Source: Chryseobacterium takakiae (GTDB taxonomy: Bacteria; Bacteroidota; Bacteroidia; Flavobacteriales; Weeksellaceae). Taken from it: DNA of 64,000 nucleotides. Where the stretch lies: assembly GCF_900129385.1 (NCBI RefSeq), contig NZ_FQVO01000009.1, positions 62,001 through 126,000 on the forward strand, read 5' to 3'. A model generated the notes under the pieces. It was not told the origin of the DNA, made no database searches, and worked only from the letters and a program-made list of their open reading frames with translations. The stretch's first letter is position 1. Each line of letters begins with the position of its first letter. The position numbers and the translations under genes were made by a program. Shown in pieces: positions 32,227 to 40,561 of the stretch.

Positions 32227-33066
32227 ATGGAGAAACTACTCATCACGACACAAGATCAGGCTGTAATTACGGCTCATCTGTTTTCACCGGAGCAGAGTAA
32301 TCATAAATTATTGGTTATTAATTCCGCAACAGGGGTGAAGCAGCAGGTGTACTTTTCTTTTGCCCGATATTTTGCTGAACAAGGCTACGTTGTAATAACG
32401 TATGACTATCGTGGAATCGGGCTTTCAAAACCCCGGAATATGAGAAATTTCCACGCTTCCATGCGAATTTGGGGATCCGCAGATTTTAAAGCAATTACAG
32501 AATATATAAAACATCATTTTAAAGACTATCAAAAGTACTGTCTCGGACATTCTGTAGGAGCCTTAATTTTAGGAATGAATAAAAATTCGGATATTTTTCA
32601 GGAATTTGTTTTTGTGGGAACTCAAAATGCTTTTGTTGGGAATTTAAAATTCAGGACAAAAATTGAAGCGTATCTGGGATTCGGGATTGTACAGCCTTTA
32701 ACCACAACAGTATTAGGGTATTTCCCTGCACAATGGTTTGGATTGGGAGAAAGTCTTCCGAAAAATTGCGCATATGACTGGAGAACCTTAATTTTAAACA
32801 GGAAATCGACCAATAAATTATTGGAGAAAACGGATGACTATTCTAAAATGTTAACGCAAAAAGTATTGGTAATCAGGGCTGAAGATGATGTGTGGTTGAC
32901 GAAAAAGGGAGTGGAAAGCCTTCTGAATGATACCTACCCTAATCTGAAGCCCATCTACAGACTGATAAACACCTCCGAATCTGATAAAGGTGAAATAGGG
33001 CATGTTAATTTTTTTAGAAGCTATAATAAAAAGCTCTGGAATATTATTTTAAATGAATTGATATAA
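32227..33066 (+). CDS. alpha/beta hydrolase (COG4757-like)
   Basis: A 279-residue alpha/beta-hydrolase fold protein. The nucleophile elbow is GHSVGA (Ser near residue 110) and the expected catalytic His is in GEIGHVNFFR close to the C-terminus. The N-terminus shows the strand pair ITTQDQAVITAHLFSP and the motif YDYRGIGLSKP. No signal peptide is present. Esterase or thioesterase chemistry is possible; the substrate is unknown. The stop codon overlaps the start of the next gene (TAATG), so the two proteins are translationally coupled and may act together. Confidence 0.82.
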   Translation: MEKLLITTQDQAVITAHLFSPEQSNHKLLVINSATGVKQQVYFSFARYFAEQGYVVITYDYRGIGLSKPRNMRNFHASMRIWGSADFKAITEYIKHHFKDYQKYCLGHSVGALILGMNKNSDIFQEFVFVGTQNAFVGNLKFRTKIEAYLGFGIVQPLTTTVLGYFPAQWFGLGESLPKNCAYDWRTLILNRKSTNKLLEKTDDYSKMLTQKVLVIRAEDDVWLTKKGVESLLNDTYPNLKPIYRLINTSESDKGEIGHVNFFRSYNKKLWNIILNELI

Positions 33067-33710
33067 TGAATAAGCTGATTGAAAACACGGTAGAATTTGT
33101 AAAAGAAAAACTGAAAGGCGCTGAAGCCGGCCATGATTGGTATCATATTGAAAGAGTCTGGAAACTTTCAAAAAAAATTGCTGAAACAGAAAGCTGCAAC
33201 CTGGAAGTTGTTGAGCTGGCAGCCCTGCTCCATGATATTGCCGATCCTAAATTTCATAACGGTGATGAGACCGTGGCTCTAAAAGTTTCACGTGAATTCT
33301 TGGAAAATCAGCAGACATCAGAAAATGTTATTGAGAAAGTTTTGTTTATTATTAAAAATATTTCATTTAAAAACCGGGCAGAAGCTCCTGAAAATCTCCC
33401 TGTTGAACTCAAAATTGTACAAGATGCAGACAGAATTGACGCCATAGGAGCCATAGGAGTTGCCAGGACCTTTAATTTCGGAGGCTTTAAAAACAATCCG
33501 ATGTATGATCCGGAAATCAAACCTAAGCTGAACATGTCGAAAGATGAATATAAAAAATCCAACGGTACCACCATCAATCATTTCTATGAAAAATTATTAC
33601 TGCTGAAAGATCTTATGAATACCCGGAAAGGAAAAGAAATTGCAGCAGAAAGACATAGCTTCATGCTGCAATTTCTAGATCAGTTTTATAAAGAGTGGAA
33701 TGTCAGCTGA
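33066..33710 (+). CDS. HD domain phosphohydrolase
   Basis: A 214-residue metal-dependent HD hydrolase related to the YedJ/YpgQ group. The metal ligands are visible as His in GHDWYHIERVW (residue about 27), the HD pair in ALLHDIAD (about 57-58) and a later Asp in IVQDADRIDAIGAIG (about 122). Enzymes of this group dephosphorylate nucleotides, but the substrate varies. It starts within the stop codon of the hydrolase gene. No helicase or synthetase domain is fused. Cytoplasmic. Confidence 0.85.
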   Translation: MNKLIENTVEFVKEKLKGAEAGHDWYHIERVWKLSKKIAETESCNLEVVELAALLHDIADPKFHNGDETVALKVSREFLENQQTSENVIEKVLFIIKNISFKNRAEAPENLPVELKIVQDADRIDAIGAIGVARTFNFGGFKNNPMYDPEIKPKLNMSKDEYKKSNGTTINHFYEKLLLLKDLMNTRKGKEIAAERHSFMLQFLDQFYKEWNVS

Positions 33711-33738
33711 TATTTTTCTAAAAGCCTTTTAAATTAAG

Positions 33739-33746
33739 TATCTTTG
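33739..33746 (+). promoter_or_regulatory. promoter box TATCTTTG with leaderless start
   Basis: A perfect -7 box; the following gene's ATG begins after 4 bases (CAAC), so the mRNA is predicted to have no leader. Confidence 0.6.
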
Positions 33747-33750
33747 CAAC

Positions 33751-34344
33751 ATGGTATTTATTGTTCTGGCGATTTTCTGGGCTTTGGTGATTTCTCTTTT
33801 TTTGTCTAAAATTAAAAGAGGAAAGGGAGCCGAATGGGCAAAACTTTTTCGTATAGTTACCATCGTCTTTTCTATTTCCATTTTTACCTATTGGTTTATA
33901 AAAAAAAGTGCGGTAGGAATTGTGGAAGATTCTGTTGCTCTGCAGGTTATCAATAAACTTCCCCAGCCACTGGATTTTTATGTTATAACGCTTAATGATA
34001 CCGAAACCGGTAAGGTAATAGATACTAAGCATATCGGAAATATCCGTCCGGAATATTACCGTATAGAATACCTTAAAATGGATAATTCCGATGAATACTG
34101 GATTGCCGGATATTTGGGCAAAAAAAATCTTGTATATTTTTCTCAGCATGCACTGCCTAATAAAAATATGGATCAGATTATTGAGGTCCGGAATTATATC
34201 AACCAGAGTGTTAAACTTTCGGATCTTGCAAAAAAGCAGGTGGAAGAGTACAATTACGAGAATATTAAAATTGGGATCTGGGTAACCCTTGATTTTCTGC
34301 TGCTTTTTCTCAATTTAATCTTGTTGATTAAAAACAGAAAATAA
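33751..34344 (+). CDS. hypothetical membrane protein, 197 aa
   Basis: I do not recognise the family. There are two hydrophobic helices at the N-terminus (about residues 1-17 and 30-48) and one at the C-terminus (about 172-191), with a soluble domain of about 120 residues between them that would face one side of the membrane. The soluble domain is beta-rich and polar, with no catalytic motif I can name. The ATG follows a perfect promoter box by 4 bases, so a shorter start is unlikely. A strong bidirectional hairpin ends the gene. Confidence 0.6.
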   Translation: MVFIVLAIFWALVISLFLSKIKRGKGAEWAKLFRIVTIVFSISIFTYWFIKKSAVGIVEDSVALQVINKLPQPLDFYVITLNDTETGKVIDTKHIGNIRPEYYRIEYLKMDNSDEYWIAGYLGKKNLVYFSQHALPNKNMDQIIEVRNYINQSVKLSDLAKKQVEEYNYENIKIGIWVTLDFLLLFLNLILLIKNRK

Positions 34345-34380
34345 AACTTCCGGCTTGCGAAGCAAGCCGGAAGTTTTATT
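34340..34380. terminator. bidirectional terminator hairpin
   Basis: A 19-bp perfect stem (34340-34358 with 34362-34380) with a 3-base loop, containing AAAACTTCCGGCTTGC. It lies between two convergent genes. Confidence 0.85.
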
Positions 34381-34397
34381 TTCTAAGATGGTATAGA

Positions 34398-34628
34398 TCA
34401 CGGATAATCTAAAATCAGCATTATTCTCTCCTTAAATTCTTCCGGGCAGTTTTTTATAATTTTATCTTTATTATGCTTACTGATCTGTTTGGGCTCTATC
34501 CATTCTGTATTATCAGAGCTTAAACTATTGCTATCATACACTCTTTTAATTTTGTCGTCTTCATAAAAGATGTATTCATCTCCCAACCAGTTTGTTGAAA
34601 TACTTATTTTACAAATTTCATTTTCCAT
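34398..34628 (-). CDS. small hypothetical protein, 76 aa
   Basis: A small acidic protein beginning MENEICKISISTNWLGDEYI, with no signal peptide or recognised domain. Support for it being real: it ends close to a strong bidirectional terminator, has codon use like the neighbours, and a purine-rich stretch precedes the ATG. It faces the membrane protein gene across the hairpin. A possible reading is a small adaptor or immunity-like protein, but nothing in the sequence proves a role. Confidence 0.45.
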   Translation of the reverse strand: MENEICKISISTNWLGDEYIFYEDDKIKRVYDSNSLSSDNTEWIEPKQISKHNKDKIIKNCPEEFKERIMLILDYP

Positions 34629-34802
34629 ATTGGTTTTTTTTAATTGTCTTTTTTTTCTAATTTAACAATTATTACAATACGAAAAATATTTTGCAAGTAT
34701 TTCTTTTACAGGGGATAACCGGTGAATTATTTTTCTTAAAATAGTGAATTTTAATTAACTTTATTACACTTAATAGTGAATAAAATTAAAATTTATCAAT
34801 CC

Positions 34803-35693
34803 TTAAAATAGTGTTCCCGTGCTTTCCGTTGCCATTTTTGGGATGTGAAACTCCGTTTTCCACTCTTCATTCATTTTTTTTATCAGATAAGCAGACAAAA
34901 GAGGAGATGCTTTTTCGATATTCTGGTGCACAAAAAAGTAAAGATTCTCCAGGCCTTCTTCCTTCCATTTTGTAAGATGTTTCAGCCAGTCATCAAGACG
35001 TTCATAATCACTTTCAGCATTGGCTCCAACATAGCGGATGAAAGCCGTAGGTGTTGTAAGCCGCATATGAAGCATATCCCGTCTTCCGGCGGTGTCTACG
35101 ATGATATTGGTGATGTTGTGGCTTTCGAAAAGTTCGCAGGTCGTATTCAGGATTTCTTCATTGGTAAACCATTCTGTATTTCTTAATTCAATGGCTAGCG
35201 GGACTTCTTTGGGCCAGTCTTTCACAAATTTTCCCAGCCTGTCATAATCTTTAGGCTTAAAATTATCATGAAGCTGAAGAAATACCATTCCCAACTTTTC
35301 ATCAAAGTTCAGCACCGAAGTAGCAAATTGAGTTACCGGTTCAGTCACATCAATTAATCGTCTGAAATGAGAAACCGTATTCGTAATTTTAGGGAAGAAT
35401 TTAAAATTTTCAGGTGTTTTCTCCTTCCAGGTCTGTACCTGGTCAGGCGTGGGCATTCCATAGAACGTCGCATTCAATTCAATAGAGTTGAACTGGGTCG
35501 CGTAATACGTTAGTTCATCCTTTGTGCCTTTAGGATAAAATCCTTTCAGGTCGGTTTTATTCCATTTGGCGCATCCAATGGAAATATTTTTCAGTCCTTT
35601 TTTATTCTGGTTTAAAATTTCCTTTGTTTTGGGATGATCTTTAGGTAATGTAAAATCTATTTTTGAAGGATCTTCTACTTGTCCGAATTTCAT
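34803..35693 (-). CDS. DUF72 domain protein (YecE-like)
   Basis: A 296-residue TIM-barrel protein of the DUF72 family. Seen: the opening SIGCAKWNKTDLKGFYPKGT (residues about 38-57), FNSIELNATFYGMPTPDQVQTW, FFPKITNTVSHFRRL, and VPLAIELRNTEWF near residue 165, all typical of the family, followed by IIVDTAGRRDMLHMRLTTP and YFFVHQNIEKASPLLSA. The function has not been firmly assigned. It stands as a single minus-strand gene downstream of the nrd genes, and nrdA's terminator lies between them. Confidence 0.85.
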   Translation of the reverse strand: MKFGQVEDPSKIDFTLPKDHPKTKEILNQNKKGLKNISIGCAKWNKTDLKGFYPKGTKDELTYYATQFNSIELNATFYGMPTPDQVQTWKEKTPENFKFFPKITNTVSHFRRLIDVTEPVTQFATSVLNFDEKLGMVFLQLHDNFKPKDYDRLGKFVKDWPKEVPLAIELRNTEWFTNEEILNTTCELFESHNITNIIVDTAGRRDMLHMRLTTPTAFIRYVGANAESDYERLDDWLKHLTKWKEEGLENLYFFVHQNIEKASPLLSAYLIKKMNEEWKTEFHIPKMATESTGTLF

Positions 35694-35736
35694 ATCTAAA
35701 TTTTTTAGTGATTAACTATTTAAACAAATATAAAAT

Positions 35737-35763
35737 AAAAAAGCACGCTGTAAAAGCGTGCTG
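35737..35763 (-). terminator. nrdA terminator
   Basis: On the minus strand AGCACGC pairs with GCGTGCT across a 7-base loop and is followed by TTTTTATTTTA. Confidence 0.85.
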
Positions 35764-35796
35764 AAGTGAATATGTAGTGTTTATTATTTGAGAGTC

Positions 35797-37455
35797 TTAT
35801 GCTTCACAAGCAGTACAGGTAACAAAGTTTACCATCATTTCTTTAGAAACAGAAGAACTTCTTTGATAATAAAGAGTTTTTACACCTTTTTTCCAGGCTT
35901 CAATGTATAAATAATTTACATCTTTCACCGGCATGGTAGAAGGAATCTGAAGATTCAGCGACTGTGCCTGATCAATATATTGCTGTCTTTGCGCTGCCTG
36001 AGAGATAATCTCCATAGGAGAGATTTCTTTAAATGTTTTAAATACTGCCTTCTCTTCATCCGTCAGCTCTTTCAGATGCTGTACAGAACCATGATTTAAC
36101 ATAATCGTTCTCCATGTTTCCTCATTATCCAGCCCTTTTTCAGCCAATAATTTGGCAAGATATTTATTCTTACGCATAAAGTTTCCTTTTGCCAGACCCG
36201 CTTTAAAATAATTGGAAGCAAATGGCTCAATTCCCGGAGAGGTCTGTCCCAAAATTGCAGAACTTGAAGTTGTAGGAGCAATAGCCATTGTGGTGGTATT
36301 TCTCAGTCCGTATCCTTTAAGCAATTCCGGCTCTCCGTAAATATTGGCAAGCTCTCTTGATGCCTGTTCAGCCTGCTCCTTAATTCTTCTGAACGCTCTT
36401 GCATTGAACTGTGTCGCTTCAAAGCTTTCAAAAGGAATCATATTTTTCTGAAGGTAAGAATGATAGCCTAAAACCCCTAGGCCCAATGCTCTGTGTCTCA
36501 TGGCAAAATTTCTTGCTCCCTGAAGATAATAGTTTCCTTCTGTTTTATCGATAAATTCAGATAAAACAGCATCCAAGAAGTAGATTGCCAGTTTTACCGC
36601 ATCGGTATCTTTCCACTCATCATACAGTTCAAGGTTCATGGAAGATAAGCAGCAGATGAAAGATTCTTCCATCGTGGAAGGAAGCATAATTTCCGAACAA
36701 AGGTTACTGGCGTTTACTGTTAATCCTAAATCCTTATAAACCTGAGGTTTATTTCTGTTTACGTTGTCTGTAAAGAAAATGTACGGAAGACCTTTTTGCT
36801 GACGGCTTTCCAGTACTCTTGCCCAGACTTTACGTTTTTCCATATCTCCGTCAATCATGTCCTGCATCCAGTAATCCGGAACACAGATTCCTGTAAACAG
36901 GTTCTGGATCGGGCTTCCGATATCTTTAATCGATAAAAATTCTTCAATATCTCCGTGATCGACATCCAGATACGCTGCAAAAGCACCTCTTCTCACGCCA
37001 CCCTGAGATACCACATCCATCGCCGTATCAAAAAGCTTCATGAAAGAAACAGCTCCGGAAGATTTTCCGTTATCCGTTACTGCGGTTCCTCTGTTACGAA
37101 GTTCCCCAAAATATCCTGATGTTCCGCCTCCAATCTTTGTCTGCATGATCACCTCACCCATTTTGTGGGTAATGCCCTCAATGCTGTCCGGGATATGAAC
37201 GTTAAAGCAGGAAATAGGAAGACCTCTCTGGGTTCCCATGTTCGCCCAAACCGGTGAAGAAAAACTGATCCATCCTTTGGTGATCATTTCCTTGAATGCA
37301 GGTTGTAGTTCAGGTTTGTACAGTCTTTTCGCTGCCGCCGTGGTAATTCTGTCGATAGCACCTTCAACTGTTTCCCCTTTCAGCAAATAGCCCCGGTTGA
37401 GCATTTGCTCGGACTCTTCATTGAGCCACCATATATTTGTACTTTGTTCTTCCAT
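35797..37455 (-). CDS. nrdA: class I ribonucleotide reductase large subunit, no ATP-cone
   Basis: The catalytic subunit that reduces ribonucleoside diphosphates to deoxy forms. All key residues are visible: the redox Cys in LPISCFNVHIPDS (about residue 82), NLCSEIM with Asn, Cys and Glu (about 253-257), the second redox Cys in ESFICCLSSMNLE, the Tyr-Tyr radical pair in TLYYQRSSS, and the C-terminal CTACEA pair that passes electrons. At 552 residues it is much shorter than the usual 750 or more; the N-terminal ATP-cone is absent, so ATP/dATP control of overall activity must be lacking or work differently. nrdB lies upstream on the same strand. Confidence 0.94.
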   Translation of the reverse strand: MEEQSTNIWWLNEESEQMLNRGYLLKGETVEGAIDRITTAAAKRLYKPELQPAFKEMITKGWISFSSPVWANMGTQRGLPISCFNVHIPDSIEGITHKMGEVIMQTKIGGGTSGYFGELRNRGTAVTDNGKSSGAVSFMKLFDTAMDVVSQGGVRRGAFAAYLDVDHGDIEEFLSIKDIGSPIQNLFTGICVPDYWMQDMIDGDMEKRKVWARVLESRQQKGLPYIFFTDNVNRNKPQVYKDLGLTVNASNLCSEIMLPSTMEESFICCLSSMNLELYDEWKDTDAVKLAIYFLDAVLSEFIDKTEGNYYLQGARNFAMRHRALGLGVLGYHSYLQKNMIPFESFEATQFNARAFRRIKEQAEQASRELANIYGEPELLKGYGLRNTTTMAIAPTTSSSAILGQTSPGIEPFASNYFKAGLAKGNFMRKNKYLAKLLAEKGLDNEETWRTIMLNHGSVQHLKELTDEEKAVFKTFKEISPMEIISQAAQRQQYIDQAQSLNLQIPSTMPVKDVNYLYIEAWKKGVKTLYYQRSSSVSKEMMVNFVTCTACEA

Positions 37456-37531
37456 TTTTTTATATTGTAAAATGCCAATGCATTGTTTATTATTTTAGGA
37501 GCATAAAATCTTGTCTTTCTTTCATTGGTGT

Positions 37532-37601
37532 ACCTGCTTTCGCTACTCGCTTTTTTCTTTTCAAAGAAAAAGAGCTCAGACATGCCGCTCAATCAGGGCT
37601 A
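37532..37601 (-). repeat. dispersed palindromic element, copy 2
   Basis: Read on the minus strand it begins TAGCCCTGATTGAGCGGCAT and ends GCGAGTAGCGAAAGCAGGT, matching copy 1 at 13522-13616 nearly base for base at both ends. The hairpin core between them is short and A/T-rich here instead of GGCGGCGG-rich. It lies in the nrdB-nrdA gap. Confidence 0.85.
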
Positions 37602-37672
37602 AGATGAATTTTTGTCTTTTGTATCAATCAAAAATTAATAGCTTTTTTCAAATCGTAAAAGTTTTCGACTCC

Positions 37673-37705
37673 AAACCTAACGGGTTTTCAAAACCCGTTA
37701 GGTTT
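37673..37705. repeat. 15-bp hairpin repeat in the nrdB-nrdA gap
   Basis: AAACCTAACGGGTTT (37673-37687) is answered exactly by AAACCCGTTAGGTTT (37691-37705) with a 3-base loop. The sequence is of a type I recall as dispersed in Chryseobacterium genomes; T residues follow on the plus strand. Confidence 0.75.
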
Positions 37706-37743
37706 TATTTGTAACAGTTCTATTTTTATTATTTTAAAGAGGA

Positions 37744-37861
37744 ATCTCAGGTTGTGAGATTCTTCACTTCGCTGTCGAACTACATTCGTAACCTTCATTT
37801 TATATCGAATGACAGATCGCTAATACTAACTGTTTCGACGCTCGCTTCGCTCGCGCCCGCG
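37744..37861. other. further small palindromes in the nrdB-nrdA gap
   Basis: GAATCTCAGGTTGTGAGATTC (8-bp arms) lies at about 37742-37762, and a CGCTCGCTTCGCTCGCG palindrome at about 37840-37856, next to the nrdB stop. No coding frame is credible here. These may act as processing or termination signals behind nrdB. Confidence 0.5.
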
Positions 37862-37871
37862 CAAATCAAAA

Positions 37872-38846
37872 TTAGAAAAGGTCGTTCGCTGTAATACTCT
37901 TATCGTGCTTCGTATAATCCACCGGTCTTTTCGCAAAGAAATCATCCATGGAGTTGGCGAAAACTTCCTCTTCGAACCACACCATCGGACGGTACTGTTC
38001 AGGAGAGACATTGTATCTTGTATTCATGTTGATTTTCTTTAAACTGTCATCAACACGGTATTTCATAAAGTTTAATAAATCTTCTTTTGAGAATACATTT
38101 AATTCTCCCAGTTCAAAGATCCAGTCCAGGATTTCTCCTTCAAGTTCTACAGACTGGTCTACTAAAGTGTAAATATCTTCAATGTCAGAATCGGTTAATA
38201 AATCAGGCTGTTCTTCACGGATTTTATTGATTAGGAAAATTCCTGCATTAGCGTGGATCTGCTCATCAACGGAAGTCCAGGCGATGATGTTGGAAACATT
38301 CTTCATGTATCCTTTAAATCTGGTGAAAGAAAGGATGATGGCAAACTGAGAGAAAAGCGAAACGTTTTCGATCAGGATGCTGAATAATAAAAGAGAAGAA
38401 ACGTATTCCTTAGGTGTTGCAGAATTGGCATGTTTCAGAACATTTGATAAAAAGTCGATTCTCTTTTTTACAGCCGGAATTTCAACAACATTCAAAAATT
38501 CTTCATTGTAGCCCAATACTTCCAGCAATCTGGAATAGGCTTCAGAGTGACGGAATTCACACTCCGCGAACGTAGCACCCAAACCATTGAATTCAGGCTT
38601 CGGAAGATGGTTGTATAAATTTCCCCAGAATGTTTTTACGGATACTTCAATCTGTGCAATAGCCAGGAGGGCATTCTTTACGGCGTGTTTTTCGTGCGGT
38701 TCCAGCTGTGAATGAAAATCCTGAACATCTGCGGTAAAATCCACTTCCGAGTGCACCCAAAATGACTTGTTGATTGCTTCCACGAATTGAAGGACTTCAG
38801 GGTATTCAAATGGTTTATAGCTTACTCTTTTATCAAAAATTCCCAT
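37872..38846 (-). CDS. nrdB: class I ribonucleotide reductase small subunit
   Basis: The radical-generating subunit of ribonucleotide reductase, 324 residues. The dimetal ligands appear as Asp/Glu in SEVDFTADVQD, the E-x2-H pair with the radical Tyr in ECEFRHSEAYSRLL, Glu in ILIENVSLFSQ and the second E-x2-H pair in SVDEQIHANAG. No ATP-cone is fused at the N-terminus. The last residues, HDKSITANDLF, form the tail that docks on NrdA. It is transcribed first, with nrdA 416 bases downstream; repeats fill that gap. A TAACTTTG box at 38982-38989 could be its promoter. Confidence 0.93.
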   Translation of the reverse strand: MGIFDKRVSYKPFEYPEVLQFVEAINKSFWVHSEVDFTADVQDFHSQLEPHEKHAVKNALLAIAQIEVSVKTFWGNLYNHLPKPEFNGLGATFAECEFRHSEAYSRLLEVLGYNEEFLNVVEIPAVKKRIDFLSNVLKHANSATPKEYVSSLLLFSILIENVSLFSQFAIILSFTRFKGYMKNVSNIIAWTSVDEQIHANAGIFLINKIREEQPDLLTDSDIEDIYTLVDQSVELEGEILDWIFELGELNVFSKEDLLNFMKYRVDDSLKKINMNTRYNVSPEQYRPMVWFEEEVFANSMDDFFAKRPVDYTKHDKSITANDLF

Positions 38847-39267
38847 ATTTAGAATGTCTTAAAATTAATAATGATCGATGTGGATAAAGTTCAAAAAATA
38901 TTCAACATTTTGATTTGTTGGCACTTACAGGCTGGAGTTATTAACCCGGTAAAGTATTTATTTTTTGGTGATGAACATGTACAAAGTTAGAAAACAAGAA
39001 CTGTATTTAAAAGAGCGAAACACTAAATGGTTGAGTTTTAACCTTAAAAGTTTTCCACATTTACATCAAAACCGCTTAAATACTGGCTTACAAGGCAGTA
39101 TCGTTTAAAAATGTTTGTTTGAAGTGAATTATTAGTTAAACAGTATTTCGTAGACTACTATCAATAAAAGAATAATTAATTAAACAATAATTTAATTAAA
39201 GATTTTTTTTTTCTGCGTAACAAATTAAAATTTATACCTACTTATTGGATAAAACATATCCCGCTTC
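38847..39267. other. divergent intergenic region between nrdB and the exporter operon
   Basis: An AT-rich gap of 421 bases with no credible gene. On the minus strand TAACTTTG at 38982-38989 fits a -7 box and would give nrdB a leader of about 130 bases. I looked for paired NrdR-type boxes near nrdB and found none that I would defend. The exporter promoter must lie near 39180-39250, where the sequence is AT-rich without a clear TAnnTTTG. Confidence 0.4.
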
Positions 39268-39957
39268 ATGTTAGTAATTCAGGATTTACATAAGTCATAC
39301 GATACCGGAAAAAGTAAGCTTCATGTTCTTAAAGGAATTAACCTTTCGATTTCGGAAGGTGAGTTTGTTTCGATCATGGGAAGTTCCGGATCCGGAAAAT
39401 CAACCCTGCTGAATATTATCGGTATTCTTGATGAGAAAGATTCCGGAATTTATGAGCTGGATGGCGTTCCGATAGAGCATCTTTCGGAAGTGAAAGCTGC
39501 AGAATACAGGAGTAAATTTTTAGGATTTATCTTCCAGTCATTCAACCTGATCGGGTATAAAACTGCTCTGGACAACGTTGCGCTTCCTTTGTATTATCAG
39601 AATGTTCCTCGGAGAGAGCGTGAAAAAAAAGCAATGGAGTATCTGGAAAAAGTAGGGCTTGCACAGTGGGCGAACCATTTACCCAATGAACTTTCGGGAG
39701 GGCAAAAACAGAGAGTTGCCATTGCAAGGGCTCTGATCACCAATCCAAAAGTTGTGCTTGCCGATGAACCTACAGGAGCACTGGATTCTAAAACCACACA
39801 CGATATTATGAAACTGCTTCAGGATATTAATAATGAAGGAAAAACAATTATTGTCGTTACGCATGAACCGGACGTGGCAGCTCAGACAAAACGAAACGTC
39901 ATCTTAAAAGACGGAATTATCGAAAGTGATGAGTTTATTAAGCAACTGGTACTGTAA
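39268..39957 (+). CDS. ABC transporter ATP-binding protein (MacB/LolD type)
   Basis: A 229-residue ATPase that powers the FtsX-like permeases encoded downstream. Walker A is GSSGSGKST (residues about 37-45), the Q-loop is FIFQSFNLI, the signature is LSGGQKQRVAIARAL (about 141-155), Walker B is VVLADEPTGALDS and the switch His is in VVTHEPD. The Walker B extension TGALDS is usual in the MacB/LolD group. It starts the exporter operon, but the next gene on the strand is a four-helix-bundle protein flanked by repeats, then the permeases. Confidence 0.92.
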   Translation: MLVIQDLHKSYDTGKSKLHVLKGINLSISEGEFVSIMGSSGSGKSTLLNIIGILDEKDSGIYELDGVPIEHLSEVKAAEYRSKFLGFIFQSFNLIGYKTALDNVALPLYYQNVPRREREKKAMEYLEKVGLAQWANHLPNELSGGQKQRVAIARALITNPKVVLADEPTGALDSKTTHDIMKLLQDINNEGKTIIVVTHEPDVAAQTKRNVILKDGIIESDEFIKQLVL

Positions 39958-39999
39958 AGTGAATGATGAATTGTCAATCTTGCTTTGCAAGTGAATTTT
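39955..39999 (+). repeat. repeat flanking the four-helix-bundle gene, left
   Basis: AGTGAATGATGAATTGTCAA and the following CTTTGCAAGTGAATTT recur in slightly altered form at 40431-40474, with 15 identical bases (CTTTGCAAGTGAATT). It overlaps the stop codon of the ABC ATPase. Confidence 0.65.
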
Positions 40000-40081
40000 T
40001 GTAAAGGTTAATTTTATAGGTATAATGATTCACCATAATAATTGATACAAATAATACAAATGAATACCAAAAAAATAAACA

Positions 40082-40438
40082 ATGTTTCTAAATCTGAATC
40101 ATTATAAACTTAATGTTTATAAATCAGCAAGACAGTTAAGATTTGAATGTTATCAAATTTTATCAAAGCTTCCCGAGACTGAAAGATTTAATTTGACGGA
40201 TCAAATAAGAAGAGCTTCTACTTCTGTAGTTTTAAATATAACGGAAGGCTGTTCAAGAAAATCTGATCTGGAAAGAAAAAGATACTTTGAAGTAGAAAGA
40301 GGTTCCGTAATCGAATTAGATTCATGTTTTGATATGGTTATTGAATGTAATTATTTTAGAGCGGAGGATTTGGTTAAGATCGGAAAATTAATTAGGACAG
40401 CATTTATATTATTAAGTGGAATGTTAAAAAGTGAATAG
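40082..40438 (+). CDS. four helix bundle protein (S23/IVP family)
   Basis: A 118-residue all-helical protein of the 23S rRNA intervening-sequence (S23) family, related to the Avd protein of diversity-generating retroelements. Typical motifs are LNVYKSARQLRFECYQI, LPETERFNLTDQIRRASTSV then VLNITEGCSRKSDLERKRYF, and the C-terminal helix to KSE. Such proteins are thought to bind nucleic acid; free-standing copies have no known role. It interrupts an exporter operon on the same strand, with related repeats on both sides (39955-39999 and 40430-40541), which suggests later insertion. The final KSE codons and the stop lie in the right-hand repeat. Confidence 0.85.
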   Translation: MFLNLNHYKLNVYKSARQLRFECYQILSKLPETERFNLTDQIRRASTSVVLNITEGCSRKSDLERKRYFEVERGSVIELDSCFDMVIECNYFRAEDLVKIGKLIRTAFILLSGMLKSE

Positions 40439-40541
40439 TTAATCGTCAAATTTTACTTTGCAAGTGAATTCTGCGTGGTAAAATTGACAACGAAGTTAAT
40501 TGACTCAGGAAATTCACAGCTTAGCTAATTCACTTTTTTAC
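40430..40541. repeat. AT-rich imperfect inverted repeat, right flank
   Basis: The unit begins AGTGAATAGTTAATCGTCAA and ends with TAGCTAATTCACT, with inner arms around ATTTTAC and GTAAAAT, making an imperfect palindrome of about 110 bases. Its left part repeats 39955-39999 directly; its words also recur at 25294-25399 and 41808-41828. Confidence 0.6.
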
Positions 40542-40561
40542 AAAGTAAAAAAACAAAAACT

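Noticed and set aside
38847..39267. NrdR boxes upstream of nrdB
   Set aside because: No paired sites resembling the NrdR motif could be found by eye.
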